Below, piece by piece: positions 27,132 to 35,935 of a DNA stretch of 64,000 nt. The notes beneath the pieces were generated by a model. It did no database searches, was not told the DNA's origin, and was given only the letters and a program-made list of their open reading frames with translations. The translations under genes and the position numbers were made by a program. The stretch is from Pedobacter sp. Leaf194 (GTDB lineage Bacteria; Bacteroidota; Bacteroidia; Sphingobacteriales; Sphingobacteriaceae). Each line of letters starts with the position of its first letter. Positions within the stretch are counted from its first letter, which is position 1. The DNA is taken from contig NZ_LMPU01000009.1 of the NCBI RefSeq assembly GCF_001423945.1, forward strand, positions 310,416 through 374,415. Direction: 5' to 3'.

Positions 27132-27506
27132 ATGGAAACAAACAACAATTTCACAACAACAGACAGCGGTAAAACTGCTGGCATCATCAGCTACTTTACA
27201 ATTATTGGTTGGTTGATAGCCTATTTTGCAATGCATAAGGATAACAGAACCGAATTGGGAAGCTACCAATTGAGGCAAACACTTCTATTCGCAATTGTTT
27301 CGATAGCGGTGGGCTGGATACTTGCCTTATTAATTGGAACGTTAATGGTTGCGACAGGAATAGCTGCATTAATCTATATAATTTACCTGTTTAGAATCGC
27401 TTTGTTTATCATCTGGATAATTGGTTTAATAGGCGCAATTAACGGCGAGAAGAAACCGATTCCTTTCATTGGTGAAAGAGCACAAACAATGTTCCCCGGC
27501 ATTTAA
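27132..27506 (+). CDS. DUF4870-type small membrane protein
   Basis: 124-residue protein with about three membrane helices (residues 19-36, 51-77 and 79-107). The pattern SGKTAGIISYFTIIGWLIAY, GSYQLRQTLLF and IWIIGLIGAINGEKKPIP fits the DUF4870/Tic20-like family, in which the SYQLRQ type motif precedes the second helix. Function is unknown. It has its own terminator at 27517. Confidence 0.75.
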   Translation: METNNNFTTTDSGKTAGIISYFTIIGWLIAYFAMHKDNRTELGSYQLRQTLLFAIVSIAVGWILALLIGTLMVATGIAALIYIIYLFRIALFIIWIIGLIGAINGEKKPIPFIGERAQTMFPGI

Positions 27507-27516
27507 TTTTTCAACA

Positions 27517-27549
27517 AAAATGGCCTTAGCTTAGCTGAGGCCATTTTGT
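27517..27549 (+). terminator. Terminator of the DUF4870 gene
   Basis: Inverted repeat AAAATGGCCTTAGCT (27517-27531) and AGCTGAGGCCATTTT (27533-27547) with one G-T pair, ending in T residues on the plus strand, 10 bases after the stop codon. Confidence 0.8.
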
Positions 27550-27593
27550 TTCAACTGATTTTCAACACTTTAAATGGGTTAAAAAAATTTTTC

Positions 27594-27601
27594 TATCTTT
27601 G
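27594..27601 (+). promoter_or_regulatory. Promoter -7 box of the small NlpC/P60 gene
   Basis: TATCTTTG, exact TAnnTTTG match, 10 bases before the ATG at 27612. It lies inside the longest possible reading frame and so argues for the downstream start. Confidence 0.6.
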
Positions 27602-27611
27602 GCCCCAACAT

Positions 27612-28160
27612 ATGAAGAAAATATTAATACCAATTTTGTTTTTCATTTTGTCTGCGACAGCAGTAAAAGCCCAAACAACACTACCTGTTCAATACCAGGA
27701 ATTAGTTAAAAAACTTGCCGCAAGTTTGCCTAAAACTTCAGAAGAGCCAGTTAAAGAACCGAAACCTACAAACTCTACTAGTCTTATCGATTTTGCTAAA
27801 AGCATGCTGGGTATACCCTATCGTTATGCAACCAGCAACCCCAAAATTGGTTTTGATTGCTCTGGTTTTGTTAGCTACGTTTTCAGCAATTTTGGTTTTA
27901 AAGTTCCGCGTTCTTCAAGAGAGTTTAGCGCTGCAGGTAAAGAAACTACCATCGAAAACGCGAAAGTAGGTGATGTTTTAATCTTTACAGGAAGTAATTC
28001 GAAAGTGAGACGAATTGGCCATGTTGGCATTGTTTATTCGATTGATGATTCAGGAATTAAATTCATCCACGCTTCCTCTGGCAAATCTCACGGGGTAACC
28101 ATTACGGAGTTTAATGGCCATTATAAAAATCGTTTCATGAAAATTGTAAGCATCTTATAA
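27612..28160 (+). CDS. Small secreted NlpC/P60 peptidase
   Basis: 182-residue murein endopeptidase. The frame is open from 27546, but the signal peptide MKKILIPILFFILSATAVKA begins at ATG 27612, just past the promoter box at 27594, so that start is used. After a short Pro-rich linker the NlpC/P60 domain starts near residue 57. Catalytic residues are C83 in FDCSGFVSY, H137 in IGHVGIVYS and H153 in FIHASSG. It probably cuts stem peptides of peptidoglycan in the periplasm. It converges with the DUF1801 gene with only two bases between the stop codons. Confidence 0.88.
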   Translation: MKKILIPILFFILSATAVKAQTTLPVQYQELVKKLAASLPKTSEEPVKEPKPTNSTSLIDFAKSMLGIPYRYATSNPKIGFDCSGFVSYVFSNFGFKVPRSSREFSAAGKETTIENAKVGDVLIFTGSNSKVRRIGHVGIVYSIDDSGIKFIHASSGKSHGVTITEFNGHYKNRFMKIVSIL

Positions 28161-28162
28161 GC

Positions 28163-28765
28163 TTACTTTTTATATTTCCACATTCTTGTTTTTCCGTCTG
28201 CAATCCACTCTAATGCAGTTTCGAGCCGCTTCTGTTTGGTTGTATCCGTTTTAGCCTGCAGCAACCACTGCACGTATTCTTTTTTATTGGAGTTGCTAAA
28301 ATTTTGAAAGGTTGCCAATGCCTTTGGCTCTTGCTGCAGGGCATCAATAAAATATTTGGGTACATCAAGTTCTTTTGGCGCCGATTTAGGCTTTGGTGGC
28401 AGACTGATGCCATCTTCATTTAGCTGTATCGCCTGCTGGATGTATGCTATTAAAATCTCGTCTTCTGGTAAATCCTTAAAAGATTTTATTTGTCCCAGCC
28501 AACCCATCGCTTCCGAACGGTCTTTAAATATTTTATAGTCATCATTCATCAGTGATGCTTTCCAAAAGCCAAATGCACAATGATTTTTAAATGCGGCCAT
28601 GTGGCAAACGGTTCCCTTAAAATCGAAAAAAGGCATACTCCATTTGATTTTTTCCTCAATTCTGGCATCCGCACGGTGAACTAAATTCCTTAAATGTTCC
28701 AAAATAGGAATTGCAAACTCAGCAGAATTTGCGATGTATTGATCTACCCCTACAATTGTATGCAT
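28163..28765 (-). CDS. DUF1801 plus YdeI/OmpD-associated domain protein
   Basis: 200-residue cytoplasmic protein. The N-terminal two thirds is a DUF1801 domain (LRNLVHRADARIEEKIKWSM, the iron-sulfur-independent frataxin-like fold called YdhG/YjbR-like), with FFDFKGTVCHMAAFKNHCAFGF. The C-terminal third has YFIDALQQEPKALATFQNFS and YVQWLLQAKTDTTKQKRLE, the YdeI/OmpD-associated pattern. The pair is a common Bacteroidota fusion with no proven function; YdeI relatives have been linked to stress and bacteriocin tolerance. Confidence 0.75.
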   Translation of the reverse strand: MHTIVGVDQYIANSAEFAIPILEHLRNLVHRADARIEEKIKWSMPFFDFKGTVCHMAAFKNHCAFGFWKASLMNDDYKIFKDRSEAMGWLGQIKSFKDLPEDEILIAYIQQAIQLNEDGISLPPKPKSAPKELDVPKYFIDALQQEPKALATFQNFSNSNKKEYVQWLLQAKTDTTKQKRLETALEWIADGKTRMWKYKK

Positions 28766-28788
28766 AACAGATTATTGTTTTAGTAAAT

Positions 28789-29676
28789 TTACAGTAATAC
28801 AATTTTTAGCGCAAGTTCTACCTCTCCCTGTTTTAAAGCGCTTTTTGCAAGTTCATGTAATTCCCTTTCCCTGTTTGTTGCATCACCTATTGTAGCGTCT
28901 AAAATCTCTTTCACATCAGCTAACTGACTTACTGCGTCAATGTCATCTTCTGTAGGAAGCATTTCTACATTGCCCAGCATACCTAAATCATTTCCGGTTA
29001 ACACTTTCGAAAACCGTACCGACCTGGGCAAATTATCTACTCCAATACCTAGTTTAGATAAAGGCTTTGCAACTTTAAAAAGATTGTCTTTTGTTACTCT
29101 GCAATACCAGTCGCCACCTAAACGTGCGACTAAATCAATTTTTTGCTGATCAATTTTTCCGCTTTCATCAAGAATATCTTCCTTGATGTGGATTAGCTTT
29201 ACTTCTGCCAAAATTAAATTACCGGCACCATTGGTATCGCCTAATGAAATCACTTCATTTATTAAACACTCCATCTGTACAGGTGCCTCTGCAACTCTTG
29301 GCGGTGAAACCATGACCGACTTAAGCATTGTAAAGCCCGCCTTTTCAAACTCATTTACCCCCTTGGCATATTCAGTACTGGCTAAGCTCATTTGCTGTAC
29401 CATATCGTAATTAACAATGTTAATTACACATTCCTTTACCTGAAGAACATTTTCAAGTGTATGTTTAGTAGTGTTATCGCGAACACGCCTTGCGGGAGAA
29501 AAAACGCATATTGGCGGCTTGGTACTAAACATGTTAAAGAAACTAAACGGACTCAGATTTATATTTCCTTCCGCATCAATTGTAGAGGCAAAGCAAATTG
29601 GCCTCGGCGCAATGGCGTATTGCAAATAATCCTGAAGTTGAACTGCTGATAAATCTTCGGCTTTTAGCGTTGTCAT
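28789..29676 (-). CDS. Flavin reductase-like FMN-binding protein
   Basis: 295-residue protein with an N-terminal flavin-reductase (DIM6/NTAB-type split-barrel) domain of about 200 residues: YAIAPRPICFASTIDAEGN, NLSPFSFFNMFSTKPPICVF and an FMN-phosphate site near RVRDNTTKHT. The last 90 residues are helical and acidic and I cannot name them. Its ATG follows the stop of the fumarylacetoacetase-family gene by one base, so the two are translationally coupled. That pairing suggests a role in aromatic breakdown or its flavin supply; this is inferred from context. Confidence 0.82.
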   Translation of the reverse strand: MTTLKAEDLSAVQLQDYLQYAIAPRPICFASTIDAEGNINLSPFSFFNMFSTKPPICVFSPARRVRDNTTKHTLENVLQVKECVINIVNYDMVQQMSLASTEYAKGVNEFEKAGFTMLKSVMVSPPRVAEAPVQMECLINEVISLGDTNGAGNLILAEVKLIHIKEDILDESGKIDQQKIDLVARLGGDWYCRVTKDNLFKVAKPLSKLGIGVDNLPRSVRFSKVLTGNDLGMLGNVEMLPTEDDIDAVSQLADVKEILDATIGDATNRERELHELAKSALKQGEVELALKIVLL

Positions 29677-29677
29677 T

Positions 29678-30673
29678 TTACTTTTTCAAAGCTAAAATAG
29701 AAAAGTCTGTTTCGGCCTTTGTTATGGTATTAGTTAGCGCACCTAAGCCTGTTATTTCCATTTCTACCACATCGCCCGATTGCAGCCACTGCGTTTTGTA
29801 ATTTGGGTCGTTTAATAAACCGGTTCCATTTAACTCCAAAAAGCAACCTGTACCAACCGTACCAGAACCTATCACGTCGCCGGGAAGGATGTCTACTCCA
29901 TAGGCACAGCGTTCTATAATTTCGGCAAAAGTCCAATCCATATCCGCAGCATTTCCTTTGGAAACTTCGATACCATTAACCCGGCAAGTCATTTTTAGGT
30001 CGTAAGCGTTACCTGTATGCCCGTCTTTTGGTGCAACTTTATATTGTTCAAGTTCATCTGGTGTAACTAACCACGGACCAATAACTGTAGAAAAATCTTT
30101 TCCTTTAGCTGGTCCCAGGTTTAAAAGCATTTCTTCCATTTGCAATGTTCTGGCGCTCATATCGTTCATAACCATGTAACCGGCAATGTATTCATCAGCA
30201 TTTGCGGCCTTTACGTTTCTCCCCTTTTTTCCAATAACAATTGCAAGCTCGAGTTCGAAATCCAGCTTTTCAAAATGATCGGGCATACACTCAATTTCAC
30301 CTGTTCCCTGTATGGCATTATGGTTGGTGAAATAAAAAATTGGGTATTCATCAAATTGAGGAATCATATCTACTTTCCTGTTTCTACGAGCCGCAGCTAC
30401 ATGTTGCCTGAAGGCATAACCATCTCTGCAGCTTGTTGGGTGCGGAACCGGAGCAAGGATTTCATAAAAAATCTCTTCTTTAGCCTCAAGCGCTCCGTTT
30501 TTGATTTCGTTGTCTACTTTTTTAGCCCGTTCCATCAATACCTCTCCGCCCTGAAGAAATTCGTTCATTGTATCAGGAAGCAACTTATCACAACTGTTTA
30601 AATTATAAATATGGCCGTTTATGAAAACGCCAAGATGCTCTCGGTCTTCAGTTTTATAGGATACTAATTTCAT
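29678..30673 (-). CDS. Fumarylacetoacetate hydrolase family protein
   Basis: 331-residue FAH-family enzyme, here most likely the fumarylacetoacetase that ends homogentisate breakdown (to fumarate and acetoacetate). The C-terminal FAH fold shows metal and substrate residues in FELELAIVIGKKGRN, GYMVMNDMSARTLQ, KGKDFSTVIGPWLVTPDEL and VIGSGTVGTGCFLELNG. The N-terminus (MKLVSYKTEDREHLGVFI) is the short domain seen in bacterial FAH proteins, shorter than the human enzyme. The gene is divergent from hmgA and hppD nearby. The exact substrate is inferred from these neighbours. Confidence 0.82.
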   Translation of the reverse strand: MKLVSYKTEDREHLGVFINGHIYNLNSCDKLLPDTMNEFLQGGEVLMERAKKVDNEIKNGALEAKEEIFYEILAPVPHPTSCRDGYAFRQHVAAARRNRKVDMIPQFDEYPIFYFTNHNAIQGTGEIECMPDHFEKLDFELELAIVIGKKGRNVKAANADEYIAGYMVMNDMSARTLQMEEMLLNLGPAKGKDFSTVIGPWLVTPDELEQYKVAPKDGHTGNAYDLKMTCRVNGIEVSKGNAADMDWTFAEIIERCAYGVDILPGDVIGSGTVGTGCFLELNGTGLLNDPNYKTQWLQSGDVVEMEITGLGALTNTITKAETDFSILALKK

Positions 30674-30738
30674 ATAATTTGGTTAAAATACCGGGTAAAG
30701 CTAGTGATTTAGGGCAGCAATTAAAAAGCAAATATCGA

Positions 30739-31194
30739 TTATTTGAGGACCGTAAATTTTTGTAAGTTTGCCTTTATGGAAGGGAAATCTTTTGCCTGAA
30801 GCTTCTTATAAAACCTTTTATTTGCAAAAAGCTCACCCACAACCAGGCCAGCGCAAACACTCAATGGCACGCCAATAATTATGATTACGGCCGTTTCTAG
30901 CGCATTTGGATTATCAATTGCGAGGGCGGCGGTGGCAGCGGCCGCAGCAATGGCAACAGGAGCAACAATCGCACGCCTGTGAATAAAAAGCCTGTCGATA
31001 TTGGCTGCATCTATCCCAACGGTGTCTGCATTTTTTTTAATTACTACAAGCCTTGTATCTTCTGCGGCGTAAAAAAATCCACGATGTCGTTTTCCACTAT
31101 TTTCGATAACTTTAACTTTATATTTCCACTTTTTTTGTGCAGAAACTGTGCATGAAATCAAAATGCAAATCAAGAGACTTAAAACAAATTTCAT
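30739..31194 (-). CDS. Exported protein with one hydrophobic hairpin, function unknown
   Basis: 151 residues. A signal peptide ends near residue 19 (TVSAQ). A short beta-rich part follows (WKYKVKVIENSGKRHRGFFY, LVVIKKNADTVGI), then an Ala-rich hydrophobic stretch and a second one (about residues 75-92 and 99-120), then a basic tail. I do not recognise a family; the beta part resembles the small domains that respond to the question of cell-surface stress in Bacteroidota only in general form. It lies between the FAH gene and the hmgA promoter region. Confidence 0.6.
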   Translation of the reverse strand: MKFVLSLLICILISCTVSAQKKWKYKVKVIENSGKRHRGFFYAAEDTRLVVIKKNADTVGIDAANIDRLFIHRRAIVAPVAIAAAAATAALAIDNPNALETAVIIIIGVPLSVCAGLVVGELFANKRFYKKLQAKDFPSIKANLQKFTVLK

Positions 31195-31273
31195 AATAAA
31201 GCTTTTGGGGTTGCTTTAAATATAAACAAATTTTAAGTTCAAAATAAAATCATTACTTTAGCAACATCAAAAC

Positions 31274-31375
31274 ATGATTTTAAAAGCATTACATATAAAC
31301 CTTGTAAACGATGCAATTGCTGCACGCCGTTACAAAATGCTATCGAAATTAATCATGGCCCAATATTCTCTTTAA
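31274..31375 (+). CDS. Possible 33-residue small protein upstream of hmgA
   Basis: Short frame ATG 31274 to TAA 31373-31375, with a helical, basic product (ALHINLVNDAIAARRYKM is the core). A box TACTTTAG at 31254-31261, one mismatch from TAnnTTTG and with TTT 19 bases upstream, lies 12 bases before the ATG. The hmgA start is 90 bases downstream. It could be a real small protein or the 5' leader of hmgA. No family is known to me. Confidence 0.35.
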   Translation: MILKALHINLVNDAIAARRYKMLSKLIMAQYSL

Positions 31376-31465
31376 TCTTTTCTGCATTCTTTACTTAGTT
31401 GAAACGCATTAGCCTTTCGATTGTTTATTCTGAAGATTTTTCTTTCTAACCATAAAATAATTATT

Positions 31466-32632
31466 ATGCCTGTTTATCATAAATTGGGGCAAATTCCTGC
31501 AAAGCGGCACACGGTTTTCCGCAAGCCCGATGGTAATTTATATGCAGAAGAACTGGTATCAACCGAGGGGTTTTCCAGCCTTTACTCGCTTGTTTACCAT
31601 TGTCATCCGCCAACAATTGTGAAGCATTTGGGCGAACCGTACAGTTTAGAGCCAAAAATTGCCCGTGAGAAGCACCTTAAACACACAAGTTTAATTGGCT
31701 TTAAAATAAAGCCCGAGGATGATTATCTAAAAAGCCGTAAACCTGTTTTGGTAAACAGTGATTTGCATATCGTGCTGGCGGCACCGAGAAAATCTATGAC
31801 AGATTATTTCTACAAAAACAGCCAGGCTGATGAAATGATTTTTGTACACGAAGGCTCTGGCAAGCTAAAAACCGGCTTCGGCGAGATTAGATTTGCGTAT
31901 GGCGACTACCTGATTATTCCAAGAGGGACGATTTATCAGCTCGAATTTGATACAGAAGAGAACCGTTTATTCATTGTAGAAAGTTTTAGTCCGCTAAGAC
32001 CCCCAAAAAGGTATTTAAATCAGTTTGGGCAATTGATGGAACATTCGCCTTATTGCGAAAGGGATTTGCGGTTGCCCGAAAACCTGCAAACGCATGATGA
32101 ATATGGAGATTTTAAGGTTTTAATTAAAAAACAAGGTTTGATCTATCCGTACACTTATGGTACACATCCTTTTGATTATGTGGGCTGGGATGGTTATCAT
32201 TATCCTTATGCTTTCTCTATACACGATTTTGAACCAATAACTGGTCGCCTGCACCAGCCGCCACCAGTACACCAAACCTTCGAAGGGCATAATTTCGTTG
32301 TCTGTTCATTCGTTCCCCGTAAGTATGATTATCATCCTGATTCGATTCCTGCTCCGTATAACCACAGCAATGTAGATAGCGATGAGGTTCTTTATTATGT
32401 AGATGGCGATTTTATGAGTAGGAAAAGTGTAGTTAAAGGGCAAATCACTTTACATCCCGGTGGTATTCCACACGGCCCACATCCCGGTACGGTAGAAAAA
32501 TCAATTGGAAAGGAAAAAACCGATGAACTTGCAGTAATGATCGACCCTTTTAAACCATTAATGCTTACGCAGGATGCTTTAGATATTGAAGATGAAAACT
32601 ACCACAAAAGCTGGCAAATAAATGTAGAATAA
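31466..32632 (+). CDS. hmgA: Homogentisate 1,2-dioxygenase
   Basis: 388-residue iron dioxygenase that opens homogentisate to maleylacetoacetate. ATG 31466 is preferred to an upstream one at 31421 because the family start MPVYHKLGQIPAKRHT begins there. The cupin core shows GSGKLKTGFGEIRF and YLIIPRGTIYQ; the C-terminal domain has PAPYNHSNVDSDEVLYY and HPGGIPHGPHPG, which carry the iron-binding His and acidic residues. The protein is a little shorter than the 430-450 residue proteobacterial enzymes, as in the Bacteroidota form. hppD, making its substrate, follows 89 bases downstream. Confidence 0.92.
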   Translation: MPVYHKLGQIPAKRHTVFRKPDGNLYAEELVSTEGFSSLYSLVYHCHPPTIVKHLGEPYSLEPKIAREKHLKHTSLIGFKIKPEDDYLKSRKPVLVNSDLHIVLAAPRKSMTDYFYKNSQADEMIFVHEGSGKLKTGFGEIRFAYGDYLIIPRGTIYQLEFDTEENRLFIVESFSPLRPPKRYLNQFGQLMEHSPYCERDLRLPENLQTHDEYGDFKVLIKKQGLIYPYTYGTHPFDYVGWDGYHYPYAFSIHDFEPITGRLHQPPPVHQTFEGHNFVVCSFVPRKYDYHPDSIPAPYNHSNVDSDEVLYYVDGDFMSRKSVVKGQITLHPGGIPHGPHPGTVEKSIGKEKTDELAVMIDPFKPLMLTQDALDIEDENYHKSWQINVE

Positions 32633-32721
32633 TGCGGATTTGCTACAATTGGGCAGTAAATCACTTTTAAAAATGAACGAAACATCTTTATACACGATAT
32701 TAATTACCTGATACAACAAAA

Positions 32722-33852
32722 ATGGAAACACTAACATTTGCAGAAAAAATATCCAAGGCACAGGATTTTTTGCCAATTAACGGAACGGACTATATCGAAT
32801 TTTATGTGGGCAATGCAAAACAAGCTGCTCACTACTATAAAACAGCCTTTGGCTTTCAGAGCTTGGCCTATGCCGGGCCGGAAACTGGTTTGCGAGACAG
32901 GGCATCATATGTGCTTCAACAAGGCAAAATCAGATTGATTCTTACAACTGCGCTAAAATCGGACCACCCGATTTCTGAGCATGTTAAAAAACATGGCGAC
33001 GGTGTTAAAGTTTTGGCGCTTTGGGTTGATGATGCTTACAATGCCTTTGAGGAAACGACAAAACGTGGTGCAAAGCCATACATGGAACCGAAAACGTTAA
33101 CGGATGAGAACGGCGAAGTGAAAATGAGTGGAATATACACTTATGGCGAAACCGTACACATGTTTATCGAGAGAAAAAATTACAATGGCACCTTCATGCC
33201 AGGTTTCAGGGATTGGGAAAGTGATTACAAACCGGCCGACGCAGGGCTTTTGTATATTGACCATTGCGTAGGAAATGTTGGCTGGAACAGAATGAATGAA
33301 GCCGTTAAGTGGTATGAAGAAGTGATGGGATTTGTAAATATTCTATCTTTCGATGATAAACAAATTAACACGGAATATTCTGCATTGATGAGTAAAGTAA
33401 TGAGCAACGGAAATGGATTCTCAAAATTTCCCATTAATGAACCTGCCGAAGGTAAAAAGAAATCGCAGATTGAAGAGTACCTGGAATATTATGAAGGGGA
33501 AGGCGTGCAGCATATTGCGGTTGCAACAAAGGATATTGTGAAAACCGTTAAGGAATTAAAATCGCGGGGTGTCGAATTTTTAAGTGCCCCACCCGAAGCG
33601 TATTACGATATGATGCCACAACGTGTTGGGCAAATTGATGAGGAAATAAAAATTCTTGAAGACCTTGGAATTCTTGTAGACTGCGATGAAGAAGGCTATC
33701 TGCTTCAGATTTTTACGAAACCGATTGAAGACAGGCCAACGTTGTTTTTCGAAATCATTCAGCGTAAAGGGGCCCAAAGTTTCGGTGCCGGAAATTTCAA
33801 AGCCTTATTTGAGTCTTTAGAACGTGAACAAGAACTGAGAGGGAATTTGTAG
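32722..33852 (+). CDS. hppD: 4-hydroxyphenylpyruvate dioxygenase
   Basis: 376-residue Fe(II) enzyme converting 4-hydroxyphenylpyruvate to homogentisate. It is two VOC repeats; the iron ligands are H181 in YIDHCVGNVG, H264 in GVQHIAVAT and E344 in LFFEIIQRKG. The C-terminal helix GAGNFKALFESLEREQELRG closes the active site and matches the family very closely. It lies after hmgA on the same strand, so both should be made together. The 90-base inverted repeat at 33881 separates it from the converging poxB. Confidence 0.96.
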   Translation: METLTFAEKISKAQDFLPINGTDYIEFYVGNAKQAAHYYKTAFGFQSLAYAGPETGLRDRASYVLQQGKIRLILTTALKSDHPISEHVKKHGDGVKVLALWVDDAYNAFEETTKRGAKPYMEPKTLTDENGEVKMSGIYTYGETVHMFIERKNYNGTFMPGFRDWESDYKPADAGLLYIDHCVGNVGWNRMNEAVKWYEEVMGFVNILSFDDKQINTEYSALMSKVMSNGNGFSKFPINEPAEGKKKSQIEEYLEYYEGEGVQHIAVATKDIVKTVKELKSRGVEFLSAPPEAYYDMMPQRVGQIDEEIKILEDLGILVDCDEEGYLLQIFTKPIEDRPTLFFEIIQRKGAQSFGAGNFKALFESLEREQELRGNL

Positions 33853-33880
33853 CTAGATCTTTCTTCCTTTTAAAAAAAAA

Positions 33881-33970
33881 TCGTCATTGCCAGGTGTGAC
33901 TCAACTATCTCAGTTAGCATTCGTATAAAACAAAAATGCTTGAAGATAATTGCAAACCTCGCAATGACGA
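33881..33970. repeat. Interspersed palindromic repeat of the CGTCATTGC type
   Basis: Terminal inverted repeat TCGTCATTGC (33881-33890) and GCAATGACGA (33961-33970), with a second pair AGCATT / AATGCT near the centre (33916-33921, 33935-33940). It forms a 90-base imperfect hairpin between two convergent genes. Repeats beginning CGTCATTGCGAGG are scattered through many bacterial genomes, including Bacteroidota; membership here is by eye. Confidence 0.6.
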
Positions 33971-33989
33971 ATAATATTGCAGATAAATT

Positions 33990-35726
33990 TTATAACACCT
34001 CTCCCAAATGTTTGTAGTTTGACTTGATCGTATCAAATACTTCCGACATTTTACCACCCAACATTAACTTTGCCATCGATTCTGTCATCCCTTTAACCTG
34101 CGCCCATTCAATTTTAGGCGGCATTGCCAAGGCATTAGGATTAGTTAAGATGTTTAACAAAACTGGTCCTTCGGTAACAAGTGCATTGGCAATTGCGTTT
34201 TCAACTTCTTCAGGTTTGGAAACGGTAATACCCGTAAAACCCATGGCCTGTGCAACCAAACCAAAGTCGGGGTTGACCATATCCGTTTCGCTGTCTGGCA
34301 AACCATCAACCTCCATCTCCAACTTAACCATACCTAAAGCACGGTTATTGAAAACGATAAGTTTTATCGGCAGGTTATACTGTTTTATAGTGGCTAAATC
34401 GCCTAACAACATCGATAATCCACCGTCGCCGCATAAAGCAATTACCTGCCTTTCGGGATGTGCTAATGCCGCACCAATAGCCATTGGCATTGCATTTGCC
34501 ATAGAACCATGGTTAAATGAACCGAGCATATTCCGTTCGCCGGTGCCATCAATAAATCTTGCTCCCCAAACACAGCACATCCCGGTATCTACCGTAAAAA
34601 TTGCGTCGGTTTTGGCTAAACGATTAATGGTAGCAGCAACAAATTCTGGCTGAATTCTGTTTTCTTCACCTTTATCATTAACATACACCTGCTGGTGTTC
34701 CTTTACCTTACTGTAAAACTCGAGCTGAGCTTTGAGGAAGCCATCATCTTTCTTCTCTTCAATAAATGGCAATAAAGCCTTGATGGAATCGGCAATATTG
34801 CCACACAAGCCTTGCGTAAGTTTCGCCCTTCTGCCTAAGCGTTCCGGACTTTCATCTATCTGTACTATTTTATTTTTTACAGGCATGAAATTTACGTAGG
34901 GAAAATCGGTGCCTAAAAGCAAGACCACATCAGCTTCATGCATGGCATGGTAACCAGATGGCTGGCCGAGTAGGCCCGTCATCCCAACTTCATATGGATT
35001 GTTATATTGAATACTCATTTTACCACGGAATGAAAACCCTACAGGCGCCTTCAATTTCGCCGCAAGTTGAATTACCTCATCATGAGCTTGTGCCGCCCCA
35101 ATACCACAGTAAAGCATTATTTTTTTCTCCGAATTTAGAAGTTGGGCTAATTGGGAAAGTTCCGCATCAGCTGGCCTTATAATAGGTGCGTTTCTAAAGA
35201 GTTGCATCGAAGTTATGCTTTCAACTGCATCGAGTTCGGCAACGTCGCCCGGCAAACCAAAAACGGCAACTCCTTTCTTATGTACCGCATGCTGAATTGC
35301 CGTTTGCAGCATACGTGGTGCTTGTGCTGCCGTTGTTGCTACCTGATTATAGTAACTACAATCATCAAATAACTTAATCGTGTTGGTTTCCTGAAAAAAT
35401 TCTGTTCCAAACTCTGTAGTTGGTATGGTGGATGCTATTGCGATTACGGGTACGTGAGAACGATGCGCATCGTATAAGCCGTTTATTAAATGTACGTGCC
35501 CTGGTCCGCAGCTGCCTGCGCAACATGCAATGCCATCAAGCTCGGCTTCGGCAGCGGCCGCAAAGGCACCTGCTTCTTCGTTTCGTACATGTATCCATTT
35601 TATTTTACCATTCCGTCTTACCGCGTCGTTAAAATAATTCAGGCTATCACCTGTAACGGCGTAAATTCTTTTTACCCCGGCTTCTACAAGCATTTCTACC
35701 AGTTGTTCTGCAACATTTTTACTCAT
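33990..35726 (-). CDS. poxB: Pyruvate oxidase-type TPP enzyme (PoxB-like)
   Basis: 578-residue thiamine-diphosphate enzyme closest to E. coli PoxB (572 residues), which oxidises pyruvate to acetate and CO2 with electrons passed to quinone. Similar stretches are GVKRIYAVTGDSLNYFNDAV, the catalytic Glu in HVRNEEAGAF, CCAGSCGPGHVHLINGLYD and FQETNTIKLFDDCSYY. The TPP-Mg motif is GDGGLSMLLGDLATIKQYNLPIKL, split over two lines, with GDG and the later N. An FAD-binding middle domain covers about residues 190-330. The C-terminal membrane helix of PoxB is less clear here. It converges with hppD and is probably monocistronic. Confidence 0.88.
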   Translation of the reverse strand: MSKNVAEQLVEMLVEAGVKRIYAVTGDSLNYFNDAVRRNGKIKWIHVRNEEAGAFAAAAEAELDGIACCAGSCGPGHVHLINGLYDAHRSHVPVIAIASTIPTTEFGTEFFQETNTIKLFDDCSYYNQVATTAAQAPRMLQTAIQHAVHKKGVAVFGLPGDVAELDAVESITSMQLFRNAPIIRPADAELSQLAQLLNSEKKIMLYCGIGAAQAHDEVIQLAAKLKAPVGFSFRGKMSIQYNNPYEVGMTGLLGQPSGYHAMHEADVVLLLGTDFPYVNFMPVKNKIVQIDESPERLGRRAKLTQGLCGNIADSIKALLPFIEEKKDDGFLKAQLEFYSKVKEHQQVYVNDKGEENRIQPEFVAATINRLAKTDAIFTVDTGMCCVWGARFIDGTGERNMLGSFNHGSMANAMPMAIGAALAHPERQVIALCGDGGLSMLLGDLATIKQYNLPIKLIVFNNRALGMVKLEMEVDGLPDSETDMVNPDFGLVAQAMGFTGITVSKPEEVENAIANALVTEGPVLLNILTNPNALAMPPKIEWAQVKGMTESMAKLMLGGKMSEVFDTIKSNYKHLGEVL

Positions 35727-35935
35727 GGAAAAAACTTTTAAATTAATATTTAATCGGCATGATTAAATGATACTGTAGTAATAAAGGATTGTGCAATATT
35801 GTTTCATAATGCGGGCTAAATAATTAGCCCAGGCAATATTTCGGCTTCCAAAGTGCCAAAGAAAAATCATGCACTAAAATAAAATCCGAATGGCAGGTTT
35901 CTTCACTAAAACTTCATAATTGAAGTGCACCTTTG

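Noticed and set aside
34024..34653. Open frame of 209 codons opposite poxB
   Set aside because: Antisense to a well-conserved TPP enzyme, with biased composition (Ser, Thr, Pro) typical of reverse frames.
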